From assembly GCA_014860115.1 (NCBI GenBank), contig JACZKK010000133.1:1-45708 (forward strand): a DNA stretch of 45,708 nt, in the 5' to 3' direction. Made by a program: the position numbers and the translations under genes. Below the pieces are notes generated by a model. It made no database searches and was not told the origin of the DNA. It saw only the letters and a list, made by a program, of their open reading frames with translations. Shown in pieces: positions 33,269-41,436 of this stretch (its first letter is position 1; every line of letters starts with the position of its first letter). This DNA is from Ignavibacteriaceae bacterium. Its GTDB lineage: Bacteria; Bacteroidota; Ignavibacteria; Ignavibacteriales; Ignavibacteriaceae.

Positions 33269-35146
33269 ATGATTTTAAAAACAAAAATCCACATGCTTCT
33301 CACTTTCTTACTGCTCATACCGCTGCAGAGACCATCTGCAGCTCAGTATGAAGAAGCCAAAAACATTCTCTTCCTTTTTTCCCTGAACCAGGGAATTGTA
33401 GCTTATCAAATGACACTGGAAAATTTTAAGAATACTTTAAGAGACGAATACGGTAAACCATACAATCTTTATGTAGAATATCTCGATGTTGGAAAAATTC
33501 CCTACATCAGTTACCAGGAATATTTATTTGAACATATCAATGAAAAGTATAAAAGTGCTAATATAGATTTACTCATTTGCGTTGGCCCAAGGATAATGCC
33601 TTTGCTTGAAAAATATGCTGCCACCCATATCATTAACCTACCCACAATTTCCCTGGACTTAAGAAATCCTTTTAACGAAAGTCAAAAATATTCATTGCAT
33701 TCCGACACAAAGGAAATATTACTCAGTATAAATGCCAAAAAGAATTTTGAGCTTGCGTTTTCATTATTCCCGGACTTTACATCTGTATATATAATTTCTG
33801 GTGTATCAGATGCAGATGCGTATTGCAGTAAAATAATTAAGAGTGCGGTACCTGAATTCGAAAAATTGAAAAATATTATAAACCTGACTGACCTATCTAT
33901 GGAAGAAGTTCTTAACAAAGTAACCCTAATTCCCCAAAAGAGTATTATTATAATGGCTTCCTTTTTATCGGATGCTAATCACATAACATATAATACAGCT
34001 GAAGCAGTCAGACTGATTCGAAGCAGAACATCAGCTCCTATTTTTATTTTATTTGACACTGCTTTTAATGAAGGTGCACTGGGCGGTTTTGTTGGAAGTT
34101 TTACAAATGGAGGTTTAGTAGCCGGTAAAGCAGCCACCAAAATATTAAATGGTGAAAATCCTAATCATGTCCAGATAGATGAGAGCAAATCAAACCAATA
34201 CATGTTCAATTATCAGGAACTCGAAAGATTTAACCTGGTCAATTCAAGTCTTATTCCGGATGAGAGTATTATCCTTTTTGAAAAAACTAATTTGATATCC
34301 AGATATAAGTGGATTTTAGCTGCTGGAATTTCATTCATTATTCTACAAGCATTGCTAATAATCACCCTTGTACGTAAAAATAAAAACCAAAAGCTATTAA
34401 CTCATCAGTTAATTGAAACTGAAAACAGGTATCGTGAACTGGTAAGAGAAGATCGCCTTCAGCGAATGTCTGAGTTGACAGCATCACTTTCACACGAACT
34501 GAATCAGCCGCTCACTGCAATTCGTAATTCTGCTCAAGCAGGATTAAAATTTATGTACTCTGAGAATACAGACCCTAAAATAATGAATGAAATATTCCAA
34601 AATATTGTTGAAGACAATAAGAGAGCTGCGGATGTTTTAAGCAGCATCAGAGAACTAATGAAGCTTGAAAAAAGAGAAAAGCAAAAAATTGATCTTAACT
34701 TAATGATCAAACAGGTAAAAGAAATATTCAGGGGTGAAACAAATCAAAAAAATTTAAAACTGCAATTGAATCTTCCTGAAAAACCGGTTTATGTTTTGGG
34801 AGATAATATTCAAATTCAGCAAGTGCTTTTGAATTTCATATCTAATGCTGAACATGCGATAGAAGAAGGCAGCAGTAATAATATGATTGAAATGAATGTG
34901 ATGATTGTGAATGATATAGCAATAACATCAGTTCGTGATTACGGCAAAGGGATAGATGAATCTGTAAAAAATAAATTATTCAGACCGTTTGTAACAACAA
35001 GAGAAAAGGGATTTGGAATTGGGCTGGCTATCAGTAAATCTATTATTGATGAACACGGCGGAAAAATCTGGGCAGAAAATAATCCTGATGGCGGTGCAAC
35101 TTTTTCATTTCAGTTAAAGTTATGGAATGATGATCAGAGAAAATGA
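33269..35146 (+). CDS. Sensor histidine kinase with ABC-substrate-binding-like sensor domain
   Basis: 625 residues. Signal peptide (~1-25), a periplasmic region (~30-340) of the ABC substrate-binding type (two-lobe pattern: NILFLFSLNQGIVAYQM, LLICVGPRIMPLLEKY, SVYIISGVSDADAY, PIFILFDTAFNEGALGGFVG), one membrane helix (~348-370), HisKA with SLSHELNQPLTAIRNS (His about 409), and HATPase with NAEHAIEEG, DYGKGID and GFGIGLAI. The binding-protein-like sensor suggests a small-molecule ligand. The regulator gene overlaps its end by 20 nt. Confidence 0.9.
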   Translation: MILKTKIHMLLTFLLLIPLQRPSAAQYEEAKNILFLFSLNQGIVAYQMTLENFKNTLRDEYGKPYNLYVEYLDVGKIPYISYQEYLFEHINEKYKSANIDLLICVGPRIMPLLEKYAATHIINLPTISLDLRNPFNESQKYSLHSDTKEILLSINAKKNFELAFSLFPDFTSVYIISGVSDADAYCSKIIKSAVPEFEKLKNIINLTDLSMEEVLNKVTLIPQKSIIIMASFLSDANHITYNTAEAVRLIRSRTSAPIFILFDTAFNEGALGGFVGSFTNGGLVAGKAATKILNGENPNHVQIDESKSNQYMFNYQELERFNLVNSSLIPDESIILFEKTNLISRYKWILAAGISFIILQALLIITLVRKNKNQKLLTHQLIETENRYRELVREDRLQRMSELTASLSHELNQPLTAIRNSAQAGLKFMYSENTDPKIMNEIFQNIVEDNKRAADVLSSIRELMKLEKREKQKIDLNLMIKQVKEIFRGETNQKNLKLQLNLPEKPVYVLGDNIQIQQVLLNFISNAEHAIEEGSSNNMIEMNVMIVNDIAITSVRDYGKGIDESVKNKLFRPFVTTREKGFGIGLAISKSIIDEHGGKIWAENNPDGGATFSFQLKLWNDDQRK

Positions 35147-35765
35147 GAAAATATTTGTAATTGACGACGACGAATCAGTTAGAAGGAGTTTACCCCTACT
35201 TCTAAAGACAATGGATTACGAAGTCGAGACGTTTTCCAGTTCTGAGGAATTTCTTAATAGTAAACAATTCAATGGATCAGGCTGCATAATTCTTGACATA
35301 AATCTTGAAGGTAAAAGTGGTCTTGAACTTCAGGATGAATTGTTAAAAAATCCATATCACCTTCCTATAATTTTTATTACCGGTAAAGGTAAAGTTCCAG
35401 AAAGCGTACAGGCAGTGAAAAAAGGTGCAGTTGATTTTCTTCAGAAGCCGTTTGATGATGAGCAACTTCTGAAAGCAGTGGAAGAAGCTGTTGCTAAATC
35501 GCGTAATTGGAAGAAAGAATTCGATGAGCAAATGGAAGCAAAGGACAAGATAGATAAACTTACTCAAAGAGAGCTTGAAGTTTTAAAGTACGTAATAACA
35601 GGAATGCTTAACAAGCAAATAGCAAACGAGCTTAATATTGCAGAACACACCGTAAAAATTCACAGGGGCAAAATAACTGAAAAGATTGGAGTCAAATCAG
35701 TTGCAGAACTCGTACGCATTGCAGAGCAAGCCGGAATCCAACCATTGTATACGAAAATATCTTAG
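35127..35765 (+). CDS. FixJ/NarL-type response regulator
   Basis: 212 residues. Receiver domain with DDDE, phospho-acceptor Asp about 57 in ILDINLEG and Lys in QKPFD, then a LuxR-type helix-turn-helix (LTQRELEVLKYVITG, NKQIANELNIAEHTVKIHRG) as in FixJ. The start overlaps the kinase gene by 20 nt, so the two form one system. It is the only DNA-binding regulator in the window and hence the natural candidate to bind the GTAC-centred sites (inference). Confidence 0.92.
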   Translation: MMIRENEKIFVIDDDESVRRSLPLLLKTMDYEVETFSSSEEFLNSKQFNGSGCIILDINLEGKSGLELQDELLKNPYHLPIIFITGKGKVPESVQAVKKGAVDFLQKPFDDEQLLKAVEEAVAKSRNWKKEFDEQMEAKDKIDKLTQRELEVLKYVITGMLNKQIANELNIAEHTVKIHRGKITEKIGVKSVAELVRIAEQAGIQPLYTKIS

Positions 35766-35801
35766 TCTGATTCCTTCCTAATATCTACCTAGATTTTATA
35801 G

Positions 35802-35817
35802 AACTAAGGTACTATAG
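35802..35817 (+). promoter_or_regulatory. GTAC motif variant upstream of the lone receiver (site 4)
   Basis: AACTAAGGTACTATAG matches site 3 (ACTAGAGTACTATTG) at 12 of 15 positions. It lies 38 nt before the receiver start. The TAnnTTTG element is not at the 19-nt spacing seen at sites 1-3; TACTGTTTTG begins 9 nt downstream. Confidence 0.35.
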
Positions 35818-35855
35818 ACATTATCCTACTGTTTTGCAATCTTCATTTCAGAATT

Positions 35856-36218
35856 ATGATATACATTATAGATGACGACAAATCCGTAAGAAGATCATTT
35901 GAAATACTTTTTGCGGCCGCCGGTTTTACGTGCAAATCTTTTGAAGGCACAAAAGAATTTCTGGATGAATATGTTCAAACAGAGGGTGATCTGCTTATAC
36001 TTGATATACACATACCTGATATTAACGGATGCGGGCTTTTAAAAATACTGAAAGAAAAAAATATTCATATATCTGTCATTATTGTAACTGCATACGATGA
36101 GGAAGAGAGTCGCAAATGTGCAGAAGATTACGGAGTAATTGATTTTTTAGTAAAACCCGTTGATGGTGATGCACTTATAGAATTGATTAGTTCAAATACA
36201 AAACAACCAACCTCATAA
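35856..36218 (+). CDS. Stand-alone receiver domain protein
   Basis: 120 residues, a CheY-like receiver only: IIDDDKSVRRS, phospho-acceptor Asp about 50 in ILDIHIPDINGC, Thr in IVTAYD and Lys in VKPVD. No output domain. It probably takes phosphate from the upstream kinase as a sink, relay or competitor, or binds a partner directly. It begins 90 nt after the FixJ-type gene and has its own candidate motif upstream. Confidence 0.88.
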   Translation: MIYIIDDDKSVRRSFEILFAAAGFTCKSFEGTKEFLDEYVQTEGDLLILDIHIPDINGCGLLKILKEKNIHISVIIVTAYDEEESRKCAEDYGVIDFLVKPVDGDALIELISSNTKQPTS

Positions 36219-36334
36219 GGCTGGATTATAAAACAAATTTATCACTAAGGATTCTTAAAAATATTTACAGAAGCAGAATGCAATATCTTCCAAATAGAAA
36301 ATGAACAGTCAGTTTTTAATAAACAAATAGAATA

Positions 36335-36352
36335 AAAGTACTTATATAGACC
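36335..36352 (+). promoter_or_regulatory. GTAC motif variant upstream of the DUF4136 lipoprotein (site 5)
   Basis: AAAGTACTTATATAGACC resembles site 4 (AGGTACTATAGAC) and is followed by TACTTTTT, one mismatch from TAnnTTTG, 4 nt later. It lies about 48 nt before the lipoprotein start. Confidence 0.3.
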
Positions 36353-36399
36353 GGATACTTTTTTCTGACAATTAATCAATAATAACGGAGGTAACACAA

Positions 36400-36954
36400 A
36401 TGCTTAGAAAATCTATTTCATTTTTTGTTTTACTGGCACTTATAGGTTGTTCTGCAGTTTCAGTTTCTACAGATTATGACCCCGCTACAGATTTCAATAC
36501 GTATAAAACATACAAATGGGGTACTGCAAACGATCCTAACGATGCACTACTAAAAAACCAGCTTGTTCTCAACAGGGTTTATAAGGCAATCGATAATTCT
36601 TTAACTGCAAAAGGATTCACAAAGACAGATAATAATCCTGATTTCGTTGTTTATCCACACGCCGGAACAAAAGAGAGAACTAATATAGAAAGCTGGGGAT
36701 ATGGATATGGTGGCTGGTGGGGTGCCGGACCTTATATGGGCTGGCCGGGCGGAAACATAGATGTAAATCAATATACTGAAGGATCATTATTCATAGATAT
36801 AGTTGATATGACCGACAACAAGCTTATCTGGCGTGGTGTCGGAACAGGTGTAGTTGATGCACCTTCTTCACCCGAAGAAGGATCACAAAAAATGAACGAT
36901 GCAGTTGCAAAAATCCTTCAGGATTTTCCACCGCATACTGGGAGTTCTAAATAA
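36400..36954 (+). CDS. DUF4136-type lipoprotein
   Basis: 184 residues; lipoprotein signal with lipobox LIGC (Cys about 17). The body follows the DUF4136 pattern: YDPATDFNTYKTYKWG at the start, FVVYPHAGTKE, a Gly/Trp-rich stretch (SWGYGYGGWWGAGPYMGWPG), YTEGSLFIDIVDMTDNKLIWRGVGTG, and a C-terminal helix AVAKILQDFPP. Envelope protein of unknown function, often found in stress-type gene sets. Ribosome site GGAGG 8 nt before ATG. Confidence 0.85.
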   Translation: MLRKSISFFVLLALIGCSAVSVSTDYDPATDFNTYKTYKWGTANDPNDALLKNQLVLNRVYKAIDNSLTAKGFTKTDNNPDFVVYPHAGTKERTNIESWGYGYGGWWGAGPYMGWPGGNIDVNQYTEGSLFIDIVDMTDNKLIWRGVGTGVVDAPSSPEEGSQKMNDAVAKILQDFPPHTGSSK

Positions 36955-37105
36955 GATCAGGCAGTGAAAATATACAGATGGATTTAACGTGATTAAATAA
37001 AACCGAATTAATAAAATTATCAACAGCTTTAATTAGTTAAACCATAAAAATGAACTTTACTAAACTAATTAACATTCTAACAATAAAAATGGAGGTAAAT
37101 TAATT

Positions 37106-38677
37106 ATGATTAAGAAATCTTTTTTGACTCTCTTTTTCATTTCTTTCGTGTCGTTAATGGCACAGGACAAACCAAACATACTCGTCATTATGGGTGATGA
37201 CATTGGCTGGTTTAATTGCAGTACATATAATGAAGGAATGATGGGTTACTTGACACCCAACATTGATCGCCTTGCTACAGAAGGCCAACGATTCAATACG
37301 TGGTACGGCCAGCAGAGCTGCACTGCAGGTCGAGCTGCTTTTGTTACCGGCCAATCGCCAATTCGCACCGGTTTAACCAAAGTAGGTATGCCGGGCGCTG
37401 ACGTTGGGCTTAGTCTGGAAGATCCGACGATCGCTGAATATTTAAAAGCACTTGGCTATGCTACAGGTCAGTTTGGTAAAAATCATTTAGGTGATTTGAA
37501 CAAATTCCTGCCAACGGTTCATGGTTTCGACGAATTTTTTGGCAACCTTTATCATCTTAACGCTGAAGAAGAACCAGAAGATTCTGATTATCCAAAGGAT
37601 CCAAATTATAGGGAACTATTCGGCCCACGTGGTGTACTTAAATGCACTGCAACTGAAGTTGATGATCCCACGGTCCAAGGAAAGTTTGGTCCGATTGGAA
37701 AACAAAAAATCGAAGACACTGGTCCCTTAACAAAAAAACGTATGGAAACTATCGATGAGGAATTTACATCTGCAGCAATCGATTTTATTGATAGGCAGGT
37801 AAAAGCAAACAAACCATTTTTCTGTTATTACAATTCTACACGATGCCACGTGTTCACCCACCTCAGCCCACAATATGAAGGTAAAACTGGTTTTGGATTG
37901 GAAGCAGATGCAATGACAGAGCTTGATGATAATGTGGGAAAGTTGCTAAAGAAACTTGATGATCTTGGGATAACAAACAATACAATTGTTGTGTTCACCA
38001 CTGACAATGGGGCAGAGATGATGTCCTGGCCTGATGGAGGAAGCACTCCCTTTCGCGGTGAAAAAGCAACGAACTGGGAAGGCGGTTACCGTGTTCCTAC
38101 ATTAATTCGTTGGCCGGGAATCATTAAGCCGGGGACTGTTTCTAATGACATCTTCGCTCACGAAGATTTTATTCCTACTTTCTGTGCTGTCGCTGGACAA
38201 ACTGACGTGGTGCAAAAAAGTTTGACAGGTTACACAATGAACGGCAAAACATATAAGGTACATCTTGACGGCTATAATATGCTTCCGTTTTTAAAAGGCG
38301 ATGTAAATGAAAATCCCAGAAAAGAATTTGTTTACTGGAGTGATGATGGGGACCTTTTCGCAATTCGCTATGGCCGCTGGAAAATTTCATTCACTGAACA
38401 GTACAATACCGGAATTGATATCTGGATGAAGGATTATACTAAACTCAGAGCCCCAAATATTTATGATTTGTATGCCGATCCATTTGAACGTGGACCACAA
38501 TCCTCATGGTATACTGACTGGATGGTTCACCATCTTTACCTCACATATGGAGCACTTGCTTATGTGGCTAATTGGCTTTCTAGTTTTAAAGAATTCCCAC
38601 CAAGACAAAAACCGGCAAGCTTCAACCTCGATGAAATAATGAGGAAAATGAGCGAAACGCATACCGGAAGTCATTAA
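37106..38677 (+). CDS. Exported type I (formylglycine) sulfatase, copy 2
   Basis: 523 residues; signal peptide MIKKSFLTLFFISFVSLMAQ. Core motifs: NILVIMGDDIG, SCTAGRAAF with the formylglycine-precursor Cys72 (same position as in copy 1), GKNHLGD, TTDNGAEMMSWPDGG and GEKATNWEGGYRVP. Ribosome site GGAGG 10 nt before ATG. A 32-nt tract at the signal-peptide junction (37154-37185) is identical to copy 1 although the rest diverges strongly. A strong hairpin follows the gene. Substrate unknown. Confidence 0.88.
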   Translation: MIKKSFLTLFFISFVSLMAQDKPNILVIMGDDIGWFNCSTYNEGMMGYLTPNIDRLATEGQRFNTWYGQQSCTAGRAAFVTGQSPIRTGLTKVGMPGADVGLSLEDPTIAEYLKALGYATGQFGKNHLGDLNKFLPTVHGFDEFFGNLYHLNAEEEPEDSDYPKDPNYRELFGPRGVLKCTATEVDDPTVQGKFGPIGKQKIEDTGPLTKKRMETIDEEFTSAAIDFIDRQVKANKPFFCYYNSTRCHVFTHLSPQYEGKTGFGLEADAMTELDDNVGKLLKKLDDLGITNNTIVVFTTDNGAEMMSWPDGGSTPFRGEKATNWEGGYRVPTLIRWPGIIKPGTVSNDIFAHEDFIPTFCAVAGQTDVVQKSLTGYTMNGKTYKVHLDGYNMLPFLKGDVNENPRKEFVYWSDDGDLFAIRYGRWKISFTEQYNTGIDIWMKDYTKLRAPNIYDLYADPFERGPQSSWYTDWMVHHLYLTYGALAYVANWLSSFKEFPPRQKPASFNLDEIMRKMSETHTGSH

Positions 38678-38693
38678 ATATAAACCAAGTCCC

Positions 38694-38722
38694 TGCGGGG
38701 TCTCTCAACAGAAGACCCCGCA
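38694..38722 (+). terminator. Strong hairpin after sulfatase 2
   Basis: Perfect 10-bp stem TGCGGGGTCT/AGACCCCGCA (38694-38703, 38713-38722) with a 9-nt loop. There is no T-run, so it may be a transcript-stabilising hairpin or a weak terminator. It differs in sequence from the hairpin after sulfatase 1. Further on, GGGGTACTAGTAAATTGG (about 38747) loosely recalls the GTAC motif. Confidence 0.6.
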
Positions 38723-38920
38723 CAGACTATTATTAATTAATCGATTGGGGTACTAGTAAATTGGACAAAGAGGGTAACTTAATCTTCAATGTTAAATTTG
38801 AATCCCAATATTCTATATTACAAGATGGAATAGGGCAAACAGATTTTCAATTATTTAATAGTATAAATCTGCAGTTTGCTAAAAATTTTATTTTTAGAAA
38901 AAAAACTAAAGGAGTTGATT

Positions 38921-39928
38921 GTGAAAAAGAAATATTTTCTACTTCTTATAATTGTGTTAGTAACCGGCTTGCTCACTACTTGCAAACAAAGTACAACAGA
39001 AAACTCAAATCCACTTTCTTCCTGGAATGATGGAAAGACGAAGCAGTCTATAATAGATTTTGTAAATGATGTTACAAACGAAGCAAGCCCGGACTATGTG
39101 AAGCCGGTAGATAGAATTGCTACATTTGATAATGACGGAACACTCTGGTCTGAACAGCCAAATTATTTTCAGTTTGCTTTTGCTTTCGACAGAATTAAAA
39201 CAATGGCACCGGATCATCCTGAATGGAAAAACACCCAGCCATTCAAAGCAGTTCTTGAAAACGATATGAAGACAATTATGGAATCAGGTATGAAAGGACT
39301 GATGGAAATAATGATGACCACACATGCGGGAATGACTACAGAGGAATTTGTTCATATTGTAATGGAATGGATAAACACTGCAAAACATCCGAAGACAAAT
39401 AAACTTTACAAAGAAATGGTCTTTCAACCTATGCTCGAGTTATTGGATTATTTAAGAGCAAACGAATTTAAAACCTACATTGTTTCTGGTGGAGGAATAG
39501 AATTTATGCGTCCCTGGACGGAAGAAGTTTATGGCATTCCCGCAGATCAGGTTGTCGGTAGTTCAGGCAAAGTTAAGTTTGAGATAAAAGACGGACAGCC
39601 TGTTTTAATTAAACTGCCAGAACTAAATTTTATTGACGATAAAGAAGGCAAGCCTGTTGGTATTCATCAGTTTATTGGTAAAAGACCAATAGCAGCTTTT
39701 GGAAATTCAGATGGCGACTTACAAATGCTTCAGTGGACAGCAGTCGGTGAAGGGAAAAGATTAATGCTATACGTTCATCACACAGATGCAGATCGAGAAT
39801 GGGCTTATGATAGAGAATCACACATCGGAAAACTCGATAAAGGGCTTAACGAAGCAAATGAAAAAGGTTGGGTTGTTGTTGATATGAAGAATGATTGGAA
39901 AGTTATTTATCCGTTCGAGATGAAATAA
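38921..39928 (+). CDS. HAD-family phosphatase lipoprotein, copy 2
   Basis: 335 residues from GTG at 38921, chosen because AAAGGAG lies 7 nt upstream and the protein then begins with a lipoprotein signal (MKKKYFLLLIIVLVTGLLTTC); reading further upstream adds only unrelated sequence. HAD motif I FDNDGTLW with nucleophile Asp about 70, motif II Ser in YIVSGGG, and AFGNSDGDLQML. Canonical Thr is kept in motif I, unlike copy 1. Long stretches are identical to copy 1, including KLYKEMVFQPMLELLDYL and the C-terminal KVIYPFEMK. Confidence 0.87.
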   Translation: MKKKYFLLLIIVLVTGLLTTCKQSTTENSNPLSSWNDGKTKQSIIDFVNDVTNEASPDYVKPVDRIATFDNDGTLWSEQPNYFQFAFAFDRIKTMAPDHPEWKNTQPFKAVLENDMKTIMESGMKGLMEIMMTTHAGMTTEEFVHIVMEWINTAKHPKTNKLYKEMVFQPMLELLDYLRANEFKTYIVSGGGIEFMRPWTEEVYGIPADQVVGSSGKVKFEIKDGQPVLIKLPELNFIDDKEGKPVGIHQFIGKRPIAAFGNSDGDLQMLQWTAVGEGKRLMLYVHHTDADREWAYDRESHIGKLDKGLNEANEKGWVVVDMKNDWKVIYPFEMK

Positions 39929-39964
39929 ATCCAGACCCCTTTCACGTAATCATTATTCTAAACT

Positions 39965-40021
39965 GTGGGGTGAATTGAATTCGCCCACCACCGATAATTC
40001 GGGGCGTATGCAATACGCCCC
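39965..40021 (+). repeat. REP-like double hairpin downstream of HAD 2
   Basis: First hairpin: GTGGGGTGAATT/AATTCGCCCAC (39965-39988, one mismatch and a bulge). Second: GGGGCGTAT/ATACGCCCC, a perfect 9-bp stem with a 3-nt loop (40001-40021). Two GC-rich palindromes about 12 nt apart in AT-rich intergenic DNA fit a REP/BIME-type element. A decayed relative lies after HAD 1 (33066-33125). The rest of the 209-nt gap shows no gene. Confidence 0.55.
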
Positions 40022-40137
40022 GTACAAAAGAAAAAAGAATTATCTCACGGGACAAATTGAGAATTCGATAAATATTATAATGCTTTAACGTTATATTTTC
40101 ATTGTAAATTTTTCAAAATTATTTTCCAGTTTATTTA

Positions 40138-41433
40138 GTGTTAACTGCTGAGAACCAGAAACCCAAAAGCTTCACAGGTATACTTCTGCATCTTCATCCG
40201 CAATCAATAAAAGAAGACGCATTAGTTTTTAATCGTACTTTCGGTCTGGGTGGAATGGCTGCATTGCTCGTAGTAATTCAGTTCATTACCGGGATAATGC
40301 TACGATTTTATTATGAGCCATTCCCGCAAAAAGCTTACGATTCAATTTTACATTTACAAAACAATGTTCTGTTCGGGCAACTGATCAGAAATATTCATCA
40401 TTGGTGCGGAGTGTTTCTTGTTATAATTGCCTTTCTTCATCTTCTCAGAGTTTTTTTTACCGGAGGTTTTCAATCATCAAGAAAGGTAAACTGGATTATT
40501 GGAATAGCTCTTTTAATTCTAATCGTCTTTTTAAACTTTACAGGTTACCTTCTTCCATGGGATCAATTAGCATACTGGGCAGTAACCGTCGGCACAAGCC
40601 TTTTAAATTATTTTCCGGTTATCGGAGAAAGCATCAGGCAATTTGTTCTGGCAGGTGATGAAGTTAATGCAAACACATTAATTATCTTTTACAATTTTCA
40701 CACAGCAGTCCTGCCTATTCTTTTGCTTCTTCTAATGGCTTATCATTTCTGGAGAGTCAGAAAAGCAGGGGGGATCTTTTTATCAAACTCAAATGAGAAC
40801 AAAGAGATAGTCCCAACATATCCGAATTTAGTATACAAAGAGTTCATAGTCGCTTTAGTTTTGATAGCAGTTGTGCTTGTCTTTTCAGTATTTCTGAACG
40901 CACCCCTACTAGCTAAAGCAAATCCGGATGTTAGTCTTAATCCAACAAAAGCTCCGTGGTATTTTGCAGGCATTCAGGAATTGCTTTTACACTTTCATCC
41001 TTTTATAGCTGCATTTCTGATTCCACTGACAATTATTTTTTTACTAACAGTATTGCCATTCATAAATTTCAAAGAAGAACCAAGCGGTTTCTGGTTCCAT
41101 TCCGAAAATGCAAAGCAGGCTGCTAAATTCACAGCAGTTGCTTCGTCAGTAATTACAGTGATTCTAATAATCATAAATGAATTCATTCCCGATTTTGAAA
41201 TTCTTCTACCCTGGTTAAACCCATTTATTAGCAACGGAATAATTCCTCTTGCGATCCTTCTTTTTATACTTTGGCTGTTTTACAAATTTGTATCGAAGAA
41301 GTTCAACTTGTCATACCTCGAAGTTGTGCAGAGTATGTTTGTGTTCATAACAACTTCATTTATCATCCTTACTTTAATTGGAATCTTTTTCCGCGGTGTT
41401 GATATGGAATTAACCTTTCCTTGGAATCTGTGA
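40138..41433 (+). CDS. Cytochrome b of a Rieske/cytochrome b complex
   Basis: 431 residues, about 10 membrane helices, with N- and C-terminal cytochrome b parts fused. Heme ligands: His87 and His101 in NIHHWCGVFLVIIAFLH, and His188 and His203 in FHTAVLPILLLLLMAYH. The second pair is spaced 15, as in cytochrome b6. The Cys that anchors heme cn in b6 is Gly here (FGLGGM). The Qo motif is KAPWY in place of PEWY. It carries quinol oxidation and Q-cycle electron flow in the inner membrane. GTG start with no clear ribosome site. First of three closely spaced genes with the Rieske and octaheme cytochrome. Confidence 0.9.
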   Translation: MLTAENQKPKSFTGILLHLHPQSIKEDALVFNRTFGLGGMAALLVVIQFITGIMLRFYYEPFPQKAYDSILHLQNNVLFGQLIRNIHHWCGVFLVIIAFLHLLRVFFTGGFQSSRKVNWIIGIALLILIVFLNFTGYLLPWDQLAYWAVTVGTSLLNYFPVIGESIRQFVLAGDEVNANTLIIFYNFHTAVLPILLLLLMAYHFWRVRKAGGIFLSNSNENKEIVPTYPNLVYKEFIVALVLIAVVLVFSVFLNAPLLAKANPDVSLNPTKAPWYFAGIQELLLHFHPFIAAFLIPLTIIFLLTVLPFINFKEEPSGFWFHSENAKQAAKFTAVASSVITVILIIINEFIPDFEILLPWLNPFISNGIIPLAILLFILWLFYKFVSKKFNLSYLEVVQSMFVFITTSFIILTLIGIFFRGVDMELTFPWNL

Positions 41434-41436
41434 TTT

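Noticed and set aside
38743-38764. Sixth GTAC site (GGGGTACTAGTAAATTGG)
   Set aside because: The core is similar, but neither strand gives a TAnnTTTG-like element at the 19-nt spacing, and the half-sites match poorly.
38761-39030. 89-residue reading frame overlapping the start of HAD 2
   Set aside because: It runs in another frame across the ribosome site and lipoprotein signal of HAD 2 and resembles no protein.
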